A stretch of 64,000 nt of DNA from Lyophyllum atratum (GCA_014905825.1 JACGCN010000008.1:1054001-1118000); one strand, 5' to 3'. Positions 1 through 13,012 are shown, counted from the first letter of the stretch. Numbers and translations: made by a program. The notes: a model not told the origin generated them from the sequence alone.

Positions 1-1073
1 GATTTGGCATTGCTGTAGTGTTTATGAAGGAAGAGTTTTGATTACTACCCAGGCCAGTGGCCACAGATCGTACGTAGAAACCATCATCGTCCTGTTTATT
101 GCTCGGTTCATGAAAGCCTTGAGGCAATGATCCATCGACGTATCTGATGCTGGATGGGTGTCCTCTGGAAGCGAGCATCTACCTCATGATCATCAGAGTT
201 AGTGTGAAATCACTCCCAGAATGAGCACATTCGATTGCTGACGGCATCTCCTGCCTCCCGATGGTGATAGAAAATACACGTGCATGTGTCCTAGCAGTGG
301 TGAGGATGAGCCTGCTCGTACGGCGTCGGCGGCCAGAAGTGGGTATAGATAGATAGGCAGCTTACCAACAGCGGTCAGCTGAGACGGAACAAGAATGTTC
401 GCCAATTGCAGACATCTGTGGCGTGTCCGTTTTTGGTGCCGTGTGCCACCGCATCCATAGCTGGTAAGTATTGCCAAGACAAACCGCTGTGGCAGTGTAA
501 CCGCCTCCAGATATAAAGAATTCCTATCACTCGGTAACGACATCAATTGTTGCAGGCGGCGAGCGCGGAACTGTTTGTGTCCAAATGACCTTCCATAACC
601 ATTCCTCGTAAGAGAATTCTCATCAAGCAGTAACGACATCAATGGCTGTATGCGGCGAGCACGGAACTGTTTTTCTCCAAATATACTGACCTTCCATAAC
701 CATTCCTCATATTCCCTCGCTCAAGGGTCTTGACGAGCTGCCTACATGAGGCAAACACATCGCATCAAGCTTGATACGAAACTTCCACAAGCCGCAGAAG
801 GAGAACCTTGATGAAATCAGAAAGAATGCCTCCGTGTGAATGGTCCCATGCTGATGATCCTCCATTCATTTGCAGGCGTAGGTGATTCCGTCACTTGGGA
901 TTCAAGCTGCATTTAAAGGCGTCAACAGCATCAAGAGTCCCTGCTCCACTTACCATCGCTTGCCCTACAAGTTTACAACATTTTCCCATGTCAACCACGC
1001 AGTCACTTGGATCTCAGTATATCCTCTAGTACGCCGTTCCATTCATGTCAGCAAAAACTTGGATTAGACTGAT
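1..1073. other. Gene-free left end
   Basis: No exon chain with a recognisable protein family was found here on either strand. The open frames at 199-642 (minus) and 882-1067 (plus) show no domain and no plausible splice context. The only structure seen is a diverged direct repeat, listed separately. Confidence 0.5.
518..709. repeat. Two-copy tandem repeat, about 96-base unit
   Basis: GAATTC at 518 and again at 614 each begin a unit carrying, in the same order, GTAACGACATCAAT, GCGGCGAGC, GCGGAACTGTTT or CACGGAACTGTTT, and CTTCCATAACCATTCCTC. The copies differ by substitutions and a few small indels, so the duplication is not recent. No function is apparent. Confidence 0.8.
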
Positions 1074-2631
1074 ATGCCTCCTACTAGCAATGGTCCCCTG
1101 GTGAGATTGAGGTCATATCAGCAATCGATACACTTCGATATTAACTTTTCCAGTTCATAGGAACAATGTTCAATTGGGCTCTGTTCGGCGTCGTCGCTCT
1201 TCAAGTATGTGCGTATTTTCAGTGTTTCTCTGAGTGATAATTTTTTAAGAAATGTATAGACATCTACTCCTCGTCTGGATTCAAGGACTCGAAGTGGATT
1301 CGAGGATTAGGCAGGTGGCATCGATTAACAGCTCATAATGCCACTCACCATTCACCACAGTCGGCACGATCTTTGTCCTTGACATCCTTCAGACAATATT
1401 TGCTACGCACTGTGTCTGGCAGTTGGTCATACTGGGATGGGGTGATCCTTCAGTTTTTGCCTTTCCTCCATGGACGTCTGTTACGTTTCCTATCATGAGT
1501 GGTATTAGTACGTTGTTTTTCCTGCTCGCTGATGAGCCGACATTAATAGTCCGGGCAGTTGGTGCTTTGGTGCAGATGTTCTTTGCTTGGTAGGTTCTGC
1601 GTATGCGTTGCTTCCATAATGATGATCGTATTGGCAGGCGTATATGGATCCTTCAAAATAATTTACTGGGTCGATGTATCGCCGTATGCATTGTGCTTGT
1701 AAGTAAATTTGCTATTTAACATGCACCAAAAACTGACCTTGTATCAGATTGCATTGATGCAATGCAGCAGCGGGATTGTCTTCGCTATTCGGGTATGTCT
1801 TAATAGTCGTCGTCTCAACCAGATGCACTGTACACAGAACCTCTCACCAGTCGGCGTTTATTGACATACTTGAGATCGATAAGCTCCACCCTGGAATCAT
1901 TGTGAGCCAAGTTCCATTTTCAATCTTGCCTCGATGATTATTCACAGCAAGCTCAGGTTTGGCTAGTTGGCGCATTCACCTGCGACATAATCATTGTAGT
2001 TGCAATGCTTTCCATTGTTAGTCCCTGCCTTCCCTGTCAACGCAGTGATCAGATTAACTCACACTTCACTTAGCTTCACTCCGCGAAGAAGCCGAATTTT
2101 GAAGGCACAAATCGATTAATCGACAGGCTTATGATTCAAGCGGTTCACAGTGGCGCAATCACCGCAGTCGCTGCTCTTGTGGAATTGATTCTATTCCTTG
2201 TGGCACCAGACAACTTCATGCATGACTGTCCGTGAGTATGCACTAAGCCCTGGCTGGGAACGCATCTGATCAGGGAAATATGAGTCTAGTGTCTTATTTT
2301 TGGGAAAGCTGTGCGTACTTCTTTCTTCCTACCAGTCGCCGACTAAGGTAGACGCAGATATTCCAATGTTCTCTTGGCAAACCTCAACGGCAGGCGAAAG
2401 AATGACACAAGTTACTCAACAGTCTTTGATTCAAAGCAGCTTTCTTCGCGCACTGGGGTAATTGACGTCGACAGTGCGCGCTTCGCGCCGAGTGACACAG
2501 ATCTGAATGCTGGAACCATAGTAAGTTCTCATTGCATATCACGAGACGCATCGCACACTGAGGCGCGTATTGTTCTGCAGCAGATCAAAACATTCAGGCA
2601 TGTCGAGCAAGGTGCAAAAGATGCCGTTTGA
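1074..2631 (+). CDS. DUF6534-type multi-spanning membrane protein (copy A)
   Basis: Exons assemble into a seven-helix integral membrane protein of the DUF6534 family, which is very numerous in Agaricomycetes and has no assigned function. The start at 1074 gives MPPTSNGPL, spliced to FIGTMFNWALFGVVALQVY, the usual family opening. Later exons give the helix-rich pieces GTIFVLDILQTIF, QVWLVGAFTCDIIIVVAML and a C-terminal YSNVLLANLNGRR, the hallmark Y-(S/A)-N-x-L-x-x-L-N-x-R segment. A polar tail of about 80 residues follows. A GTAAGT..CTGCAG segment at 2521-2580 is exactly 60 bases and stop-free, so the tail can be read with or without it. Exon borders in the middle are approximate. The family is clear; the role is unknown. 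Confidence 0.85.
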
Positions 2632-2854
2632 GCCGGAACGAGGGTGTGGGGTCCACATATTCCCCGAGGATTACTGTAGCCGAAAGGTCTTTAACTTTCT
2701 TGTGTAACGTTAGCAAAAGGACTTCGGGAAAGCAGCCGGGGTTCCTGTATGCTGAGCAATGTCGGTATTCCCAGCACCTAAAGTCATCCTCTTAGGCTAG
2801 AGTAATGGGCGGTTAGAAAGGACTGGAAAGGCCAAGGAATAATCGGACTCACAC

Positions 2855-3006
2855 CTAATCAATCGCATAAACGCGAAGACTATGTTGGCAGAGTCGACGA
2901 CTGCTTGTCGATTTGTAGGAAGGCCGACAAGGCGCTCCCCATGCTTCGTGAAGGCGACAACATACGGTATTGTCCGGGTACTCTCGGCGTTCTCGATGAT
3001 ACAGAA
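2855..3006 (-). pseudogene. Mitochondrial Hsp70 (DnaK-type) exon fragment
   Basis: The minus strand encodes [20 protein letters not shown] followed by [20 protein letters not shown] and AFMRLIR. This is the nucleotide-binding-domain segment just after the first phosphate loop of mitochondrial Hsp70. It stops at a former splice donor (GTGTGAG). No DLGTTNS loop lies upstream and none of the remaining roughly 600 residues follows. It is a broken piece of a housekeeping chaperone gene, retaining an original exon edge, so it came from genomic DNA rather than from a processed mRNA. Confidence 0.85.
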
Positions 3007-3128
3007 CGGATGAAGACGTGTTTTGAGCCGCCGCACGAGGCGTAGGTTTCGTCCTTGGGTTTAGCGACGACCGCGCTGTGAAAGCGGAGGTCAGCTCGTC
3101 TCATAGGAAGAACGCAGGATAGACTCAC

Positions 3129-3273
3129 AAGGTTCAGAGTCACTGGTCGTCCAGACAGAACTCTCATACTTCGCCGTGACCTTCCCCGAAGACAGATCCC
3201 ATAGCGACGTCATCCCTTCAAGGCTGTCGTAGATCACACGTTCTACATCTGGAGCGAAGGAAAGCGAGACTAG
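3129..3273 (-). pseudogene. WD40-repeat exon fragment
   Basis: The minus strand reads [20 protein letters not shown] then MTSLWDLSSGKVTAKYES, the shape of one WD40 blade ending in the W-D dipeptide. It ends at a GTGAGT donor. No further blades are joined to it, so this is a fragment of a WD40 gene. The parent gene cannot be named from one blade. Confidence 0.6.
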
Positions 3274-3298
3274 TCCCAGAGTGCGTTGAGGTGGGAGA

Positions 3299-3369
3299 CG
3301 AGATGGAGGGTAGAATCCTTCTGGATGTTGTAATCGGAAAGAGTGCGGCCGTCCTCAAGCTGCTTGCTG
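3299..3369 (-). pseudogene. Ubiquitin gene fragment
   Basis: The minus strand encodes [20 protein letters not shown] followed by HLV, matching ubiquitin residues 48-70 with one visible change (Glu64 to Asp). The universal LRLRGG tail is lost: the frame runs into unrelated residues and a stop. The N-terminal 47 residues are also absent. It is a non-functional scrap of a ubiquitin or polyubiquitin gene, lying beside the WD40 and Hsp70 scraps in the same orientation. Confidence 0.85.
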
Positions 3370-3615
3370 TCTGATTTAGAGGCTTCGAGTTCAGTCGATG
3401 TCAAAGAAGATGGGGCTAAGAAACAAAGCAACACGGTGGCTCCCATTGGACTTGCAAGGCGCCGCTAGGCACGGCCACCATTTGTCTGTGCCGCAACATC
3501 GTGGACCATGACCAGCCCTACGGTCAGCTCGGTCACTTGGATCATAGCCGGTGGTATGCCGGTCCGGGATTTTCCGACTGACAATGGCACCCAATATTTA
3601 TTATAACTTGTCGAT

Positions 3616-3924
3616 GACGTTTCCTGATAGCCCTCCGGAGTTTACAATATTACAACAGGCGCTGCACCTCCAGTCGCAATCAGTGCTACTTTCGCAGCGA
3701 ACTATGCAGTCAAAGCAGACCACTTCCTGATTTTAAACTCCTCGACTTGCGCGGCCAAGCGCCTAGGCGTAGTGTCTCTACGAGCTTTGCAACATTCACC
3801 GGGTTTACAGCGCCCAATGTCATCTTCAGCTGGACAAGGATCAATTTCGTTTCTGGTGGGAGCAATAAAGGGGGGTAGGTCTTCCTACCGCACTGGCGTG
3901 ATGATTGAACGTTTGGCTAAAAAT
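3616..3924 (+). pseudogene. Broken partial copy of the EEP-family gene at 15-16.4 kb
   Basis: About 310 bases align to 16009-16330, covering the last large exon of the EEP gene and its flanking intron ends; roughly nine bases in ten agree by eye. Relative to that copy there is a 16-base deletion near the exon start and a one-base deletion after GCAGACCA, so the reading frame is broken twice. Similarity stops inside the following intron, so the catalytic Ser-Asp-His exon is missing. Confidence 0.85.
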
Positions 3925-4041
3925 CACTGCATAGATAACATACACGCGTCCAACAGTGTCCGGTTTCTGAATGATGTTCCTATTTCATCCTGGTATCAAT
4001 TCCCTCTTCATTCACCTCATCCGCGTGCTCGCACCCGCCGC

Positions 4042-4991
4042 TCAGTCATTCTGCCCAAAATTGTAGGAGTTCCCAAACCTCACCGCCAAATGGTCCACCT
4101 CTCCCTCGACCCACTCACACGGGACCTGCAACTTTCCCTCCACTGCCTTCAGTCTCTTTTCCACCTCTCCTCCTTTCGGAAACTTGAGCTTCATTTGATT
4201 CCTGTACCACGGCGCAAAGTGAATCATCGCCAACATGACCCTGGTGTCCGTGGTACTATTCGGCTTTCCGCAGTGCCACAACCTGAGGTCTCTGACAACA
4301 ATACTTCCCACTGGAATGGTCGGCTGTATCGGCCCTCTAACCTTTCGTCGCTCCTCCAGTAATTCGGGGATGATGACACCTGAATGACGATCACCATGGA
4401 GACTTTGCTGCTGGTGTGGGCCAGCGTCGATGTGCGTACCCAGCCAGACCTCAGTGGAGCCGTTGGTGATAGAGAATGGGATCAAGGGAACGTTTACGAC
4501 GTATGCGAATGGGATACTCGGATGGTCAAAGTCAGCGTCCGTATGGACAGGCTGAGATTCAGTGCTATGTGGTAGAGCGGTGTTGCCGGATAGGAACGTC
4601 ATTTTCGGTGGTGGGCCGTACATTCCGGTGGTAACTTGGATAGCGAAGGCGTCTAAATCGACGGTTGGGACGAAAATCAGTAAGAACGTAGTAGGGACTG
4701 ACTTAAGTAGATGTCAGGGAAGAATAAATCGTCCGTCAAAGGAGGATCTTGTTGGATGTTGCCTTTGTGGTAGTTGAAAGGACTGTCTACGCCTCTTGAG
4801 GAGAGGATTTTGGCATCGGCGACCATGACTTTGTTGAGAGCTTCGAGCAATGGAACAGGGATAACATTCTCTAAGACTACTAGACCATCTTTGTGGAGAG
4901 CGATAAGAGCCTTTTCGAGATTCTGAGGGGAGAGCTGCTTAGAGACGAGCTCGGCCGGTGAGGGGACGATGGAAACTGGAGCTTCGGACAT
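4042..4991 (-). CDS. Phytanoyl-CoA dioxygenase (PhyH)-like Fe(II)/2-oxoglutarate oxygenase
   Basis: Two exons (4991-4703 and 4652-4042, intron GTCAGT..TTTAG) give a 299-residue protein. The join reads DIYLNAFAIQVTTGMYGPPP. The N-terminal part has the PhyH-like segment ALIALHKDGLVVLENVIP. The iron site is visible as HTDADF (His-x-Asp) and the distal His in LWHCGKPN; the Arg in TDTRVMLAMIHF is the likely 2-oxoglutarate contact. Length fits the family. Members hydroxylate varied small molecules, including in fungal secondary metabolism; the substrate here is unknown. The gene is intact and has a compact promoter facing copy B of DUF6534. Confidence 0.88.
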
Positions 4992-5350
4992 ACTTAGTTG
5001 TGGTGGTTGTGGTGGGTGACGTCTGGTGACTGAAAATTAGTCTATTGGGCTGATCCGGGCCCCTGAGCCAAAATACCAATCACGAATCTGTTGGGAGTAC
5101 ATTATGCCCAATTTGCCTCCAGTGGCACCTTGGACACCTTGAACTTGAACAAAAGCGATCGTCGTAATGCTGTTCGACACTTCGTATTAGTACATGCCTT
5201 CTTGAGTCGATAAATATCGTCAGAGACCGCAAATCGTCAACTAATGAATAGTAAGAGGAGAGATAGAGCAAGGACTAAAGTACAAAATGGCGACTCGGAC
5301 TCTAATTAGGCCTCCTAGTCATGTCTTGAAGATCGCTGGCTTTTCTATTA

Positions 5351-7141
5351 CTAAAGACGTAAACGGTAAGTCGGAGGCGGGAAGATCGAGGGTGCATTGA
5401 TCACGTTTTCACTCTCTCTACTGGTAATCTCGAATGTGGCGGTGCCGGACACGGTGGCAGTCTTGCCTGCTGACACGGTGCCGAAAATGAGAGCTGAGCC
5501 TTGTGACACCATCGACTCATTGTCCGCCTTCGTATCTAGATTCTTGTTGCGCAAGTATTTGCGCGAGTTGAGCCTAGATCGTCGGGTCAGTCCAACGCAA
5601 ATATGGTAAGTATCCAGGGCACGTACATGGCGACTAAGAAAAGGTTGCGAAGTTAGCATCTTCAAGAGACCGACTGTTCGAAGGGGGGATGGAGCTGTAC
5701 ATACAGAAAGTATTGACGTAAAGTCTGGTCACGAGTAGATGGGGTGTGAGCCAGTACATCTCTTGGTTAAATGCCCAATTGACGACAAAGAGCATGGTCT
5801 GCACAAGGGTGACGAGGGCGCCACGCTGGAGGCAGAAGTAGACCAGGAATTGGATAACGCGTTTTGTACTAAGGGCCTCGGCATGAGCATCGCCGCGCGA
5901 CGAACGGACAACAAGACGCAACGTACCCGCCCGTAAGACCGGGACTGGCCCTCTTCAAGAACATGCACATCGTGATCGTAGAAATGATGTCGAAGAGCAT
6001 GGCAAATCCTTTCGAACCAGAGAACCCAATCTAACCATCCGTAAGTATTAAGAGTTACGGTAAACTTATGAAGAAACTCTACCTGGATTGCCAGTGCCCA
6101 GTGCTCCCAGTTCGAATGGACGAACATCATAGTGAAGCATACACATCCGAATACTGGAGTCATAGAAGGGAGTGGTAAGTCATACATTCAAGGGCAAAGT
6201 ACGAGATTGAGCGTACACATAGACAGGACAGCCAGCACAGCCTTCAAAGGTCATTCAGCAACCGTGTGCGAAAATCACAACTGTAGACTCACCAAGACTG
6301 AAATAAGAACCTGGCCGGACACACCCGCAGGCTTGACTGTGGAGGAAGCGTTCACTATCTTCAGGTTAGGGTGAAAATTATTGATGTATTCACCACAATA
6401 AATCTGATAGCCAAAGTAAAATTGGGCACTGGAAAATTTCTGAGCCTTGGTTAGACGTCGAAGGATGTGCAAAAAACATACATGAACGTGATAAAGATCG
6501 CGAAGATGCATTCTGCGGCCAGAGCTCTGATAATTTATCTCAATCATGGATGTTGGTGAGTATTTCTGTTTGCTTACGGGGTGATCTGCCACAGGTGGGA
6601 GACGTCACCAAAGCGCGGAACCTGGACGGAAAGTGAATATTCGTCTCGTGAAACAAAATTTTGGAGCACATACAAAATACTCAAAGACTGCGGCTATGAC
6701 GAGCGCGGTCGAGATAAGATCAAATGAACTAGACAAATATAGCCGTAAGTGATATTTGTATTTGCAGAACAGCCAGGGCAAGACTCACAACATTGTCCCA
6801 GCCTAGGTACGACCACATCAGTACGGAGCGCCGAGTAATATCCGTTGAAAACGATACTACTTACAGTCCATCTCAACCATGGCCTATCGTGGTTCTTTCG
6901 GAAGTAATAATGGGCTTGGACGACGCTGATTCCGCATGTGCTAAGGGAAATCATTGTCAATATAAATTTTGTGAGGGAGAAGTCAACACACAATACAGCT
7001 AGAACGAGACCTGCCATATTGAATCTAATTAGTAACGAACACTAGAAAATGACCATCGAACTTACCCCAGTACATTGGCCCCACAGACTTGCCAAGATCG
7101 GGCTTGTCTGCTCGCGCAGTGATAATGTACTCAGCGAACAT
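5351..7141 (-). CDS. DUF6534-type multi-spanning membrane protein (copy B)
   Basis: The start at 7141 gives MFAEYIITARADKPDLGKSV, then GPMYWG spliced to GLVLAVF and TCGISVVQAHYYFRKNHDRP, the typical DUF6534 N-terminus. Following exons give VLMWSYLGWDNVVSLALAVL, GFSGSKGFAMLFDIISTITM and YWLTPHLLVTRLYVNTFFAM, then LNSRKYLRNKN, which is the family's last helix and N-S-R motif. A polar tail of about 65 residues ends at 5351. At least eight introns are needed; those between 6300 and 6720 are the least certain. Function of the family is unknown; membrane location is inferred from the hydrophobic exons. Confidence 0.8.
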
Positions 7142-7654
7142 GTCTGCTGTGCAGGTGGATGAGACGACGCGGGAAGTCAAGAGACAGGCATCCAAGGCTC
7201 CTTTTGCGCTGCGCTAAATGTGTAAGGATGACTTGATTGCGATCAGCATCACGACATCTACGCGAGCTAGATACGGCCAGACATCGAATCCATTTACCAT
7301 TAGCTGCAGTTGACAGTCGATGGGACACTTTCGGCTGACAGGAGCTAGGACGATAGCAACCCAAGGAGGCCGCGTGACCAATCGGACTTACTGTATCACA
7401 AGAGCTGGTCCCCTTACGATGTCATCCTGTCAAACTGACATGATAGCCGCCAGATTGTACCTCGGGCGTGTTCGCAGCTTCCGTTTGCAGCATCAGTTGT
7501 TCCAGCTGCGACTGGGCGCTCTAAAAGACGTTGAGATTGCATCTTTGATGCTACATGGAAGGACCTGGATATGCAAGATCCGGACTACGCCAAGGGTGTA
7601 TTCACGATAGGGACGGAGATCGAGGTGGATTAGTTCCGCATCTCCAATCCCTGA
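7142..7654. other. Intergenic, nothing recognised
   Basis: The stretch lies upstream of copy B and downstream of the next minus-strand gene. Open frames here have no domain and no consistent splice partners. It presumably holds the copy B promoter. Confidence 0.4.
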
Positions 7655-8584
7655 TCAGACAGTAGCATGCTGTACTATGTAGATTCCTAGGCACGAAGGA
7701 AATGACGTCAGCTCTGAATATGGAGACAGTCAATGACCAACCTGGCGTGGACTCCTCCTTCGTTTGCCACCACTCGAGGTCGCATATTGTACCCACAGGA
7801 ATGTCATGAGGGCATGCGAGTTCGAACGTCAATACCTCCTCCATCGAACATGACATTTTCCGATGCCAATGAGTCTCGCTACCTAGCACAGCTTGGATAT
7901 CTGCGATACGCCCTAGCCGCCGTGGAGACGTTCTGTGTGATAGCGTCTCGAGATCGAGTGGAGTGGCGGATTCGAGTCTGTACAATGAGATCGCCTCGAC
8001 GTGCCCTAGAGACGCACGCGCCGGCGCCAGAGTAATGTGCACATCGCAGGCTTCCATGCCATAGTCGATGGCGCGAAATTGTACAACTGTTGAGATCTGA
8101 TAATACAGTTAGCGCAGTACCTCTTCCTTGTCAGATGAATCCATACCGTCTTTGCAATAACTACCTTCTTATCATCAGGGTAAACCGTGCCCGAGAGAGA
8201 CAGGTAACGTTTTGTCTCTGTTTCGAAGACTTTACGGGCCTCGGCAGAATCTATCTGAGCAACCGCAAATGGGAAGTTCGTGAGATTCCTCGGAATGGGA
8301 GGCGACGGACGAGGAATAGTATCGAATCCGATGTACTGTGAGGGTCGACGAAGAGTGTGAATGCTATTTCTGTCCACCTGACGCGCAGAGTGCAGAGGCA
8401 TCCGAGTGTTCAGCCACAAGGTAAGGACATTGACTGCAGTGCAGGCAATACAGAACCAAAGAACTGTGGTATGAAACAGCGTAGGCGAAGCAGTTCCGGG
8501 TGCTGGCGCCTTATTAGAATGACCAGGTTCATCCTCCTCAACCAAGAGGGGCTGATAGTGTTGTCTGTTGGCAGTTGCAGGCAT
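7655..8584 (-). CDS. Membrane-anchored Agaricomycete protein of unknown function
   Basis: Exon 1 starts at 8584 (MPATANRQHYQPLLVEEDEP). After about 45 residues it has one hydrophobic helix, TTVLWFCIACTAVNVLTLWL. A conserved-looking lumenal segment RRPSQYIGFDTI follows. Exon 2 reads ISTVVQFRAIDYGMEACDVH. A last short exon, joined through a GTTGGT..CCTAG intron, ends GIYIVQHATV at 7655. The layout is a short cytosolic tail, one helix, then an extracytoplasmic domain of about 200 residues. I recall similar unnamed Agaricomycete proteins of about 230-260 residues but know no function. If the last intron is not used, the frame would instead run to 7602. Confidence 0.7.
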
Positions 8585-9032
8585 TGAAGAGGCCCGTCAG
8601 CGAAGTGCGGCAAGTCCGACGCAATTTGGACGAAAGTAAGTAACTGGCCGAGCACTGCAGACGAAAGTCAGTCATATTGGGTATGGTTTGCAATTGGATT
8701 CGAAGACCAGGGACCAGACGGGACCCCAGATACTCCTAGATACTACTGTGATCCGGCCTCTTCGCAGTTTGGCACAAGCAAACTCCCTACATTCTGGAAC
8801 GTCTACTGTTTTCTGCTGACTGGAATCGATCAAGAAGCCAGGTAGTCAACCTGACAATGTACATGTATATGGAGTAAATCTCAGATACACAATCGATCCC
8901 GACACCAGGCCCATGGGTGGGCTTCGCGATTTTATATTCCGCTAATGCGCACCCTTGCGCAACCTACCCTCTCCAGTGGAAGTCTATGGCAATTCTCGGA
9001 CCCTTTCGCACTATATAGCAGACTGCTTTGAT
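8585..9032. promoter_or_regulatory. Divergent intergenic region
   Basis: This region separates the minus-strand gene starting at 8584 from the plus-strand UstYa-like gene starting at 9033, so both promoters should lie here. CTATATAG at 9011-9018 is a weak TATA-like match only 15-22 bases before the UstYa-like start. No clear operator-like repeat was seen. Confidence 0.35.
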
Positions 9033-9650
9033 ATGGTGCACCCAAGAGCCCAACTCTGTGCAGCAACTTCTGTTTTGGTTCTCCTCTTATTGAGTCTTGC
9101 GCTGTTGCAGCTCACGAGTGGACCCAGTAGACGTTCGTCCACCACAACACACTGAACCTTCATCACATACTGACTCTGCATCGTAGATGTAGCTCCTTAT
9201 CTTGACTTCCAAGTGGCACCGTCCGGCCCTGTAGCCATGTTCATCGGTGACAGCTCTCACTACGACCTTGACTCGGACCAGGGGACATTGGAATACGCTA
9301 AACTCCTACCTTCTGGGGGTCATACTGTCCACATCACCGACCCTCGCACGAGCCGCACCCGGCCGTATACTGTCGCATTGTTCCACCAACTCCGGTGCTT
9401 AGGAATTTTGCGCAACGAACACAACATCCCGAACAGTGAACACCTCGCGCATCACTGCCTCACGTATTTGCGTCAAACAATTCTATGCAGAGCGAATCTG
9501 AGGATCGAGTCGGTTCGGAATCCATTGGGCAGCGCGAGCCGTGGGTATGATGCAGTATGTCCACGGGATTGGGCGCAGCTATACGAGGCTGCGGAGAGAA
9601 ACCATGCGACATATACCGCACACCTAAAAAACAACAGGTCTTCTCAGTAA
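9033..9650 (+). CDS. UstYa-like (DUF3328) oxidase, copy 1
   Basis: Exons 9033-9126 and 9187-9650 give 185 residues. The N-terminus MVHPRAQLCAATSVLVLLLL is a membrane anchor. The family signatures are FHQLRCLGIL and EHLAHHCLTYLRQTILC, followed by GYDAVCPRDW. UstYa-family proteins are copper-dependent oxidases that cyclise or hydroxylate ribosomal peptides in some fungal pathways. The usual H-x-x-H-C motif is interrupted here by an extra His (HLAHHC). The copy is shorter between anchor and first motif than typical members. It neighbours a PLP enzyme and a second UstYa-like gene. The family call is firm; substrate and activity are not known. Confidence 0.85.
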
Positions 9651-10004
9651 GTGTTTTTCCGCTTCGTACGCGGTAACTTGTAGCTGAATTTTTCTTTGGA
9701 GTCGCCCGTAGTTGGTTCATATCTGGGGGTTGATCGGCATATGCGAGAAACTTGGCTGCACGTAGATCTAGAATATCACGATAGCAGTATACTATGTGCG
9801 CCAGATATTGACCGTGTCGGAATCCCAGCCGCGAAAGTTTTGTCTGCAAAATCATATCGCCTTGGTATCAAGCCGCTGTTCCCAGTGTAAGATCTAAGTA
9901 AGGGGGATGATTAAACTTCAGGTCAACAACAGGGATGTACTCATTTATTGCTTCTATCTAATCCGACGTAATCGTGGCTACGTTCCCTCCTAACGAATGT
10001 AATT
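9651..10004. other. Convergent intergenic region
   Basis: The stretch lies between the 3' ends of UstYa-like copy 1 (plus) and the sulfhydrylase gene (minus). It should hold both terminators. No additional gene is seen. Confidence 0.4.
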
Positions 10005-12090
<2,086 letters not shown>

Positions 12091-12340
12091 GGTGGCAATG
12101 AACGCGCGGTATGAAGTAAATTAGCGAAGGTGCAGTTCAAGAAGCGGCCGATGATTTTGACGCTCAAGTCCCTGGTGATGATCACACTTAAGGACCATGC
12201 GTAGAGTGGGGTTCGCGGTCTTAGTGACTTGCGCGTCCATCATCATACAAAGAGTATTTAGACAGACCCAGGACAGACCCCTAGGACTGCAACCTAGTAA
12301 ACAAGTTTTAGACGCCGGCGGACGCTTCTTCAAATCTCGG

Positions 12341-13012
12341 CTAATTCCACTTCTTCCCCCACCTCCCAAATGCATCGTCGTTCTCGTTCATCGCCGCATA
12401 GATTGCCTCCCAGTCCCGACATACCATAGTATCACCAATTCTATCAACGTCCAGATTCCTTTCCATGAAGTCCCCTTCCTCTAAGGAGTCATTCGCGTCG
12501 CAGAGCAACGTTTGACGCAGATAATTGAGACAATGGGCATAGTGCTCAGCGTCTATATATGACGCGTTTCTGTCGCGCAGTCTTATTTCCATAGCCCTAA
12601 GGCAATGAAATTGGTGGAACATGGCGACAAGAAACAGCCGTTGGTCTGGGCCTAGCCGCACCCGTCCATATCCCTTCGGTAAGGTTTCTAGCAACTCCCA
12701 CTCTTTCATAGCATTTGGATCCTTGCTGTCTATCTGGAGGAGGGTGGTTTCGTGCAAGGTTGTGGCGACGTCGTCTAATGGCCCAACTGGGTATTCGAGG
12801 GGAAAGTCCTGGCCCAGGTATGTGTATGTCCGGAGTCGACCGTCTGTGGGTGATCATTGAAGTTTCAACTGTTTTCTTTCCTAGCAAATGGATAGCGACA
12901 TACCCGTTCTAAAGGTCCCATACCTCGAAAGCTGCTTCACGTTGAGGATTGCAATGCCTAAGTTCGCGACGATTACAGCCCATATTGTCAATGTACCGAT
13001 TGTAGGCAGCAT
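12341..13012 (-). CDS. UstYa-like (DUF3328) oxidase, copy 2
   Basis: Exons 13012-12904 and 12843-12341 give 203 residues. MLPTIGTLTIWAVIVANLGI begins a membrane anchor. The second exon has TYLGQDFPLEYPVG and the first signature AMFHQFHCLRAM. The second signature is EHYAHCLNYLRQTLLC, with a canonical H-x-x-H-C, and GDTMVCRDWEAIY closes the domain. It ends at 12341. It is more canonical than copy 1 and the two are quite divergent, so they are not a recent duplication. No ATG lies in frame closely upstream of 13012. A membrane-tethered oxidase acting in the secretory pathway is inferred from the family. Confidence 0.88.

Noticed and set aside
199..642. 147-codon minus-strand open frame
   Set aside because: Most of its C-terminal-side sequence overlaps the tandem repeat; composition is not protein-like, and there is no domain or supporting splice site.
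2855..3369. A real fused gene of ubiquitin, WD40 and Hsp70 parts
   Set aside because: Each piece is a fragment in its own frame with missing essential parts and stops between them; no continuous spliced frame joins them.
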